From Smittium culicis (taxonomy: Eukaryota; Kickxellomycota; Harpellomycetes; Harpellales; Legeriomycetaceae), in the NCBI GenBank assembly GCA_001970855.1, contig LSSN01000173.1:1-12843 (forward strand): a stretch of DNA of 12,843 nucleotides, in the 5' to 3' direction. A program made the position numbers and the translations under genes. Below the pieces are notes generated by a model. That model made no database searches and had not been told where the DNA came from. It was given only the letters and a program-made list of their open reading frames with translations. Below are positions 7,296 to 12,843 of this stretch, piece after piece; the stretch's first letter is position 1, and every line of letters begins with the position of its first letter.

Positions 7296-8345
7296 AATAA
7301 ATCAGTCAATAATCTAAAAATTTTCGAATCATATGATCTAGAAAGCGAGTTTTGCGGGTCAGAAATAACAAATTCCATAAATAACTGCAAAATAAATAGT
7401 TCTCCTGGCCATAATGGAATAATACAAGTATTTAAAAAAGAATTAAAGGATCAATTGATTCCAAAATTAAAAAAAATAAAATTTCATAAAAATACACCAA
7501 AGTCTTTCGAGAATCCTAAAATAATTTTATTGGCCAAAAATAATGACAGGAATAATAATAAAGATGGAGGTAAATTTCTCAGACAAACATCGATTTAAAA
7601 CTAACGACTAAATATTTTCCAAATAGATTGCAGGTAGCCATTAAAAAATTAATATCTGTTCATCAATCAGATTTTATAAAAGGAAGAAGCATATCTGATA
7701 ACTTGTATACTCAAAAATATATGCTAGCTACGGCGAAAATACTACTTACAATTGCTAAAGGAGCTTTAGTTTTTTATTAACTAAAAAAAGACTAGGACTG
7801 ATTCTATTGATCTTATCTTTAAAAATTCCTTAAAGGATATAATATTTGAATTTTTTCTTATAGATATGATGCTTTAAATTTATTTAGGATACAAATCTAG
7901 GACATAAAAAAAATTTAGATTTACTGGCGTAAATAAAATTAACCGCGGAATCAAACAAGGATTCCTTCTATCTGTCAGCATATATAACCAATTGCTAAGA
8001 ATAGTATATCCAATGATATAAACAGAACTCCAGTTGGTAAATTCTAAGTTGAAATATAGCTATTTTAACTATTTAATACGATTAGATTGATTTTATCCGA
8101 TCAGTTTTTTATGAATTGTTCAAATATTTCAGAGATTATTTAACCAATCATGATTTTTTACATACATACTGAGTCAATTAAGTCATAATCTGACTCATAT
8201 TATTAAAGATCGAATAAAAATTAATTTTTACCAAATTAAATTCTAACTTAACTGAACACTAAATTCTTAGTGGTGATTTTAGACCAAATTGGTAAAATAT
8301 TTACTTTTTCTATAAAACTACTTATTTCCAGGACCTGACAGCTAG
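7296..8345 (+). pseudogene. LINE reverse transcriptase fingers and palm, broken
   Basis: A 100-codon stretch open from 7296 to 7598 contains NSSPGHNGI, the SPGPDGI box that opens LINE RTs, then KNTPKSFENPKIILLAK. The next frame (about 7586-7780) contains LTTKYFPNRLQ, then HQSDFIKGRSISDN, a near-perfect match to the HQxGFxxGRSIxDN box, then KGALVFY. Motif A follows directly (about 7773-7815), but its catalytic Asp is gone; it reads as a stop then KKTRTDSIDLIFK. Motif B is GVNKINRGIKQGF (7926-7964), with the expected PLSP degraded to LLSV. Motif C should be (Y/F)ADD; the matching place reads LSDQFFMN near 8095-8120, so one Asp may survive. Loss of motif A and C residues makes the enzyme dead. 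The assignment to a non-LTR RT is secure; the exact clade is not. Confidence 0.9.
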
Positions 8346-8453
8346 GTATTATTAAATATTTATATTTATATTTATTTATTTGAAATAGTTATCAAGTGAA
8401 GATATTTTATTGCTAAAGATTCTTTTTTCAATAAAATCTCTAGCTATATACAC

Positions 8454-8546
8454 TTTTTCAAAAGTTATCAAAATACTATAAAATCCTATGAAATGTTTTT
8501 CAAAAGTTATCAAAATACTATGAAATCCTATGAAATATTTTTCAAA
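8454..8546. repeat. 42-bp tandem repeat, two full units plus partial third
   Basis: The units at 8454-8495 and 8496-8537 differ at only two positions (A/G in CTATAAAATCC versus CTATGAAATCC, and the last base). A partial third copy starts at 8538. Forty-two is a multiple of three, so the minus strand reads a repeating Phe/Ile-rich peptide (frame 8594-8376), which is a by-product and not a gene. Confidence 0.9.
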
Positions 8547-8582
8547 TACTACAAAGAATATTCTAGAATAAAATCCTAAATG

Positions 8583-8606
8583 ATTACTAATCAAACGATT
8601 AGTAAT
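8583..8606. repeat. Perfect hairpin, 10-bp arms
   Basis: ATTACTAATC (8583-8592) and GATTAGTAAT (8597-8606) are exact complements around a 4-nt AAAC loop. It lies immediately left of the palindromic element at 8616. Confidence 0.9.
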
Positions 8607-8615
8607 GATAATGGA

Positions 8616-8677
8616 ATTTGCGCAGAAAAAGTAATTTTTGCTACACGTGTAGAAATTACCTAATCACGAGCGCAAAT
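8616..8677. repeat. 62-bp palindromic element, copy A (ATTTGCGC ends)
   Basis: The outer arms ATTTGCGC (8616-8623) and GCGCAAAT (8670-8677) are perfect inverted repeats. Inside, GTAATTT (8631-8637) pairs with AAATTAC (8653-8659). The centre is the 12-bp palindrome CTACACGTGTAG (8641-8652), containing the E-box CACGTG. The whole unit can fold as a nearly continuous hairpin. GCGC and CACGTG stand out in the AT-rich background. A related copy lies about 101 bp to the right. Confidence 0.85.
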
Positions 8678-8695
8678 CAAAAAATAAATCTATAT

Positions 8696-8713
8696 CCCAA
8701 AAAGGACTTTGGG
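8696..8713. repeat. Small hairpin CCCAAA / TTTGGG between the two palindromic copies
   Basis: CCCAAA (8696-8701) and TTTGGG (8708-8713) pair around a 6-nt loop. Flanking ATAT on both sides extends the symmetry imperfectly. It lies between copies A and B and may be part of the same composite element. Confidence 0.65.
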
Positions 8714-8716
8714 AAT

Positions 8717-8767
8717 ATTGCGCAGTAATTTGTAATTTTATACAACACGTATATCAAATTACATAAT
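8717..8767. repeat. Palindromic element, copy B (diverged)
   Basis: It starts ATTGCGCAG like copy A (TTTGCGCAG), then has GTAATTT (8732-8738), an ACACGT centre (8745-8750) and AAATTAC (8756-8762), followed by ATAAT where copy A has CTAAT. The right-hand GCGCAA arm is missing. The same order and spacing of words show a common origin with copy A. Confidence 0.75.
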
Positions 8768-9060
8768 GATATGATAAATCATGACACTTATTCTATATTT
8801 TTAGTTTATATAAAGTATAATTTTTAATAAATCAAGAAAAAAATTGTTTATCACTAGTAATTGAGACATTACTTATATCGCTGAGGAATTTTCCGAAAGA
8901 TATAAACAAATCAAGAGAAAAAAAAATTAAAGCAATAGATTTTATAGATAGTTTAATGATAGAAATTAATTCACTAGTAGATTTATTTTTAATTCTCAGT
9001 ATAATAAAATAACACGAAAAATTATAAGATTAAAAAATAAGTAATGAAGAATCGTTATAA

Positions 9061-9620
9061 ATTAAAATAGGCCACTCATACTTGAACTTATTACTCAAAA
9101 ATATTGAAGTAGACGGTTTAAAATACTTGAGCTTATTATTTAATAATAAAGGTCTATTAACAAATAAAATTTAGCTAAAAATAAGCCTAAATTTCGAAAA
9201 AAAAAAAATCGAAAATTATAATAAAAGATTATTTCGATGCCTCGAAGAGCGGTAGTAACAAATTCTTTAATTTAAATTAGGCTATGGTATACTTCCTTAT
9301 ATGTACGGTTTGGAAAAAATTTTATCCTAAAAATTAAAAAAGTACATTATAAGACCCAATATAAATTCTATAAAATATACTTACCTGAAGAAAAAAAAGA
9401 GTGTATGGAGGAATAAAACTGCTATCAGTAGACAGTCAAATCAAGTCCATCTTCTCCAAAAAAAAATTTCAGAAGCCTTTTCAAAAATTAAAACAAACAT
9501 TTTCATCCCGCCTTTTGAAATATTGTTGACCAATCACATTTATGGAATAAATTAAAAAGAAATATTTAGATATAAAAATATATCAACCCTATTAATAAAC
9601 CAGAGGGGAAATAATTAACA
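9061..9620 (+). pseudogene. LINE RT thumb region, broken
   Basis: From 9103 one frame reads IEVDGLKYLSLLFNNKGLL, the YLG box of LINE RTs with Gly changed to Ser, then TNKI and a stop. After an Asn/Lys-rich helix the other frame reads SMPRRAVVTNSLI and RLWYTSLYVRFGKNF (about 9233-9330). This corresponds to the conserved LSxxGRxxxxNSLxLSxxWY segment that follows the YLG box. Further words (HLWNKLKR-like around 9535-9560) continue to about 9620. Placement right after the inserted block reconnects it with the palm to the left. It is full of stops and frameshifts. Confidence 0.8.
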
Positions 9621-11578
9621 TAAAATATTAAAATCTTGAAATCTTAAAGAGTGCTGGAGTTACTGTTAGAAAATTATTGTGAACTATATGCAGGTTTACC
9701 AACAAATTTAAATTCACGATCTTTTGATGGCCTAAAAACAATCCAAACAGTGCCAAAAAATCGTTTTTTGCATATTTAAAGCTTCAAAAAAATTTTAAAT
9801 CTATATCTCAAAAGAAAAATATTTACTCGTGTGATATAAATAAAAAATAGCAAATTAAAGATGAAAGTGTTTACTTACTAATTATTGTAAAATATTAGGG
9901 CAAAATATACTTTAAGACTGAGAAAAACGAAACATTTATGCTATAAACTTACGAAAAATCAGTATCTTACTTTTTACTCAATAATAAATTGATTCTATTT
10001 GAAGAAAAATTAGAAAAATATAATCTGAAGACAGGAAGAAACTATATATCAAAAAAATATACATTAAGCATTAAAAAATATTCTTTTAGCACAGATATGG
10101 AGCATATCGGTAACCCCAAATCCAAATCCTGATTGGAAAAATTATTGTGGTTGTGAATGAAGACTAGAATATAATCTTTTATGTGCGATTTCTACTAATA
10201 TTGGTGATATCACTATATTATATGAGAGAAAAAAAGCCATAATATAAGAGTAAATTTCTTTTTTTGAGATTTCTCGATCGAGGATTCAAAAAATCGATTA
10301 TTTAGCTTTGCTATAATTCAGGCTTATTGGAGGGAGGGGGGATAGAAATTCAACTACATAAAATAATACTAATCGAAAAAACGGAAATTTTTTTTTAAAA
10401 AAATTGAATTTAAGATATTTTAAATAGTCTCAAAAATCTTGAAAATTTAAGCAAAAAATATATAATGTTCATACACTTGCTGTATGGGATTTAAAAAAGT
10501 AAATTGTGGTATTAAAAATTCAAATACAAGCTTAGATAATAATTCTTTATTTATCTGCTCGAAAATTAATGAAGAATTGCATATCAAGCAATTATTCAAT
10601 AGCAATCGGAAAATTTATATTAAAAATTGGAATTAATTAACTACCAATCAATTACTTTTAAACCTATATAAACATACTCTGGCGAGAAATTAGTTAATAA
10701 TAACCTATACATGAAGACAGTAAACTCTTTTTAAATTGTTAGCTAACTTTATATAGATCTTCACTTAATAGCCCTTATATATTTCGTTTTTTTAAACGAT
10801 CTTACAATAAAAAAATAATAAAGAATTTAGCTAAAGCTGATGAATAGGGGATTTATATTAGAAAAAAAACGACTTCTAGAAATAATCTTGATTATGCTAT
10901 ATGTTAGGAATGTGAAGTATATATAATGTATAAAAAATAACTAAAAATTAAGGCTAATAAAATATAACTAGCAAAGTGTCATTTATAATGAGAAAAGTAT
11001 AAAATAGATAATATGCGTAAGTAATTTGAAAATGAGGGTAAATTCTGACCTTTTACTCTTTTTTGAAAGTCCTTAGCTGTATTTATTAAAAAATATAACT
11101 CAAATAATTGTTATATAGAAAACTTTGAAATTTCTAAATCAATATTCCAATAAAAACGAAATTTAGCATAATCTATGAATTGACATTTGTTTAAAGTAAT
11201 TTAATTAAGTGGTTTTCTATAATTGTTCAGAAAAAAACCATACTCAAATAAATCAATAAAACTATATATAGTTAAATATTTTGAAAAAAATCAAAAATAA
11301 TTAAATAGTTTAAAATTAAGTTATAAAATTTCTGAATTTCATAAGTTGAGCTTAAAAATTAAAAAAAATAAAAATAAAAAAAGCAATATAAAATAAAATA
11401 ATATAGCCAAAAATGAAAATTCATTATACAGCGAACTACGTAGGTGATGTTTTTTCCCCCCCAAAAAATACGAAAAAAACAAAAAAATAGTATTTTACAC
11501 GAAATTCAACTAGAAAAAACATCTGATACTATTAATTCTTGAATTCGAATTAAAAAGTATGTAAAGTTATATCAGCAA
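9621..11578. other. AT-rich stretch without a supported gene
   Basis: This almost 2-kb stretch is extremely AT-rich with many homopolymer runs. Some of it is probably the eroded 3' part of the LINE, since the family normally extends several hundred residues past the thumb, but I could anchor no motif or Cys/His knuckle. A G-rich patch (GGAGGGAGGGGGG, 10329-10341) and a run of seven C (11456-11462) are the only compositional breaks. No RNA gene, promoter or terminator can be supported. Confidence 0.5.
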
Positions 11579-12023
11579 AATTTCGCCGGTTTTTTATTAA
11601 GTAAAAAAATCTGCTAATAAAACTAAATTGTAAAAAAGTAAAAATTGTAAAAATAATATGCATTTGTGAAATTTAATTTTAATTTCGGTAAAAGCGCAGG
11701 AATGTCTATAAAGAATGATTAGGCTAAAAAAATTGCTATATACAATCTTAATTCGGCTGTAATAGAATGTACCATGTATTAAGAATGTATTCGAAATTAC
11801 AGAGTTGTATAATAACGTATGAAATATTAAACAATTAAAAGGTAATAATGTGAGAGTTTGACGGACACTAAATTTATACTTGCTTAAAATCAGTATTGGA
11901 AGTATATAAGCGTATACATGTCCATCGATGATACCCCCCCCCCTCCACAGATAATATCAAAATATAATAATCTTAAACAATTACTACAATCACTTCTAAT
12001 TTTTTTTAAGACCGGCGAAAATT
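11579..12023. mobile_element. Possible short element with CGCCGG inverted ends (MITE candidate)
   Basis: AATTTCGCCGGT at 11579-11590 faces ACCGGCGAAAATT at 12011-12023. These are inverted copies (one extra A in the right one), followed inward on both sides by T/A-rich runs (TTTTTTATTAA; the right side inward reads CTTAAAAAAAA). CGCCGG is rare in this AT-rich neighbourhood, so a chance inverted pair about 445 bp apart is unlikely though possible. There is no coding capacity. It contains a run of 10 C. No clear target-site duplication was seen, so the true ends could lie slightly outside. Confidence 0.45.
11934..11943 (+). repeat. Run of ten C
   Basis: A homopolymer C tract in an otherwise AT-dominated region, followed by TCC. 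It could be a slippage site or an assembly weak point; no function is claimed. Confidence 0.9.
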
Positions 12024-12130
12024 ATACACTATTATCGTAAATAATACCAAAATTTATACTATTAATATTACTTAAGGAAAAAATGATATAAACACAAGTT
12101 ATTAGATCTTGCAGCCCGTCCTGTTTTTAA

Positions 12131-12292
12131 AACCTTTATAGAATAGAGAAAAATAGAGTGTGTAATAGTTTCATTTATTTTGGTAAAAAGATATCAAACG
12201 GAGACACAGAATACAATGTACAATATACTCTATTCAATTCAAGGTTAGGATGGTCTATTAGAAATGATATCTTTTCATTTTCTAACGATAAA
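12131..12292 (+). other. Open in-frame leader upstream of the right-edge gene; RT-thumb-like
   Basis: The right-edge frame continues upstream without a stop to TAA at 12128-12130. The extra 54 codons include FIYFGKKISNGDTEYNV, which resembles the (F)xYLGxxIxxxGxxxxxI box after the palm of LINE reverse transcriptases (Leu replaced by Phe), then RLGWSI. It could be a chance frame, the 5' leader of the gene, or a separate LINE remnant fused in frame. Confidence 0.3.
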
Positions 12293-12843
12293 ATGAAAAA
12301 TATCATTAACAATATCAGCAAGCTCCACTCAAGCTTATCAACTGGCAGGTATCAGAAATCGACCATCCTATCACTGGTAGCTTCAAAATTTTCGCCGTCT
12401 CAGCTTAGTAGCTTCGGGTTTGAGTTTTCAAGAACTCAGTTCAACACTGCGAAGCAAAAAGCAAGCGAAGATCAGTTCACTCTGGACGATTACCAGAGAC
12501 ACATTCCTAAATCAAGATCTGCTGTTGGTCAAACCGTCGTTGATTTAGTAAAATCATATCTCCACCGCTACTCTCAGCCACCTTCTATAACAGGAAGAAG
12601 AGTCAGTGAAGATACCAACGGTCTCGAAACTCCGGTGATGTATTTAACCATGACAAAGAGTTATATATATCACCAGCTATTAAAGGAAAACCAGGGTTTG
12701 AAATTGGGAGTGAGTACTTTCTACAATTTCTGCCCAAAAAATTTCAAAAAACCGACCAAAAGAACAAATATGTGTAAGGTGTGTGTTGCAGGATCAAAAG
12801 TTGAAAAGATGTACCGATCGGCAGTTTCAAGTCATGGAATAGA
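12293..12843 (+). CDS. Repeat-associated protein of unknown function, N-terminal part (runs off right edge)
   Basis: From Met 12293 the frame is open to the window end, 183 codons. It is also open upstream to 12131 without a further Met just before 12293, so that Met is a reasonable but unproven start. Composition and codon use are clearly less AT-rich than the region to the left. Visible parts: a Lys/Ser-rich N terminus; a helical segment with KSTILSLVASKFSPSQLSSF (residues 22-41) that looks like a helix-turn-helix-type region; then QRHIPKSRSAVGQTVVDLV (68-86); PVMYLTMTKSYIYHQLLKEN (114-133); and STFYNFCPKNFKKPTKRTNM (141-160), followed at once by Cys-Lys-Val-Cys (161-164), probably a zinc-binding start. 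This order (HTH-like, MTKxxIY, TFYxxxPKNFKxPxKRTxMC) resembles uncharacterised, multi-copy proteins of fungi and some animals that I associate with DNA transposons. The family has no function known to me. The catalytic part, if any, would lie outside the window. Confidence 0.75.
   Translation, partial: MKNIINNISKLHSSLSTGRYQKSTILSLVASKFSPSQLSSFGFEFSRTQFNTAKQKASEDQFTLDDYQRHIPKSRSAVGQTVVDLVKSYLHRYSQPPSITGRRVSEDTNGLETPVMYLTMTKSYIYHQLLKENQGLKLGVSTFYNFCPKNFKKPTKRTNMCKVCVAGSKVEKMYRSAVSSHGI

Larger units (their letters stand above)
8346..9060. mobile_element. Repeat block inserted in the LINE
   Basis: The RT palm ends near 8345 and the thumb begins at about 9100, yet in intact LINEs they are separated by only a few tens of residues. 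The extra several hundred bases contain a 42-bp tandem repeat, a 10-bp-arm hairpin and two copies of a palindromic GCGCA/ACACGT repeat, and they read as protein in no frame. I infer one or more short non-autonomous elements inserted after the LINE. The limits are approximate and no target-site duplication was found. The right part, about 8780-9060, is plain AT-rich sequence that may still belong to the LINE. Confidence 0.55.
6006..9620 (+). mobile_element. Decayed LINE (L1/Tad-like non-LTR retrotransposon)
   Basis: On the plus strand the order is AP-endonuclease, linker, reverse transcriptase fingers/palm, then thumb, as in ORF2 of L1/Tad-type LINEs. The copy is very AT-rich and broken by stops and frameshifts throughout. 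A repeat block (about 8346-9060) separates the palm from the thumb and must be a later insertion, since these normally adjoin. Beyond about 9620 isolated protein-like words occur but no recognisable C-terminal Cys/His motif, so the 3' end is not placed. The 5' end and any ORF1 are also not found; the 5' part may be truncated, which is common for LINEs. Codons that can still be read use A/T in third positions, so the AT bias probably combines host codon bias with age. Confidence 0.88.

Noticed and set aside
8376..8594. Minus-strand ORF with repeated Phe-Ile-Gly-Phe peptide
   Set aside because: Produced by the 42-bp tandem repeat, whose length is a multiple of three; not a gene.
8454..8767. Regularly repeated palindromic units as a possible CRISPR array
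   Set aside because: Only two or three irregular units, no constant direct repeat with unique spacers, no cas genes, eukaryotic context.
5032..12130. RIP (repeat-induced point mutation) as the cause of the AT-rich half
   Set aside because: Readable LINE stretches keep G and C in several conserved codons and indels are frequent; without multiple copies to compare, ordinary AT drift explains it as well.

Overview
The window looks like eukaryotic nuclear DNA from a compact, AT-rich, transposon-loaded genome. No bacterial gene layout, rRNA, tRNA or CRISPR array is visible. Three things suggest an early-diverging fungus: a DIRS-type tyrosine-recombinase retroelement, an L1/Tad-like LINE with a long AT-drifted ORF2, and a right-edge reading frame of a repeat-associated, Cys-containing protein family. 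An arbuscular-mycorrhizal (Glomeromycotina) or related Mucoromycota genome is my best guess. That is an inference from recalled family resemblance, not proof.

Layout, left to right. (1) Positions 1-365, minus strand: the only clearly intact host-like coding sequence, an Asn/Gln/Pro-rich, low-complexity protein piece running off the left edge. (2) About 366-923: a non-coding spacer with a hairpin and two GGATGG-type motifs that may include the 3' end of the next element. (3) 924-5031, minus strand: an almost full-length but dead DIRS-like retrotransposon. Reading the minus strand from high to low coordinates gives Gag-like ORF1, reverse transcriptase (RT), RNase H (RH), a post-RH linker and a tyrosine recombinase (YR), all broken by stops and frameshifts. 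An AT-rich fold-back/MITE-like insert (about 2881-3240) sits between RT and RH. (4) 5032-about 6005: very AT-rich, no convincing gene. (5) 6006-about 9620, plus strand: an older, AT-drifted LINE with an AP-type endonuclease (EN), linker, RT and thumb, interrupted at about 8346-9060 by a repeat block with a 42-bp tandem duplication and two copies of a palindromic GCGCA/ACACGT repeat. (6) About 9620-11578: AT-rich, nothing firm. (7) 11579-12023: a possible short inverted-repeat-bounded element with CGCCGG ends. (8) 12131-12843, plus strand: composition returns to normal and an uninterrupted reading frame runs off the right edge. From Met 12293 it encodes a 183-residue partial protein of a family I recognise only as repeat-associated and of unknown function.

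The genes do not form a pathway. The window is a record of nested insertions: two autonomous retroelement classes on opposite strands, each later entered by small palindromic elements, between a host-like gene on the left and a still-open, possibly transposon-related gene on the right. The DIRS copy keeps moderate GC and readable codons and looks younger. The LINE is strongly AT-shifted and looks older. Almost none of this coding content appears as ATG-started ORFs; it emerges only by reading the frames across stops and shifts.
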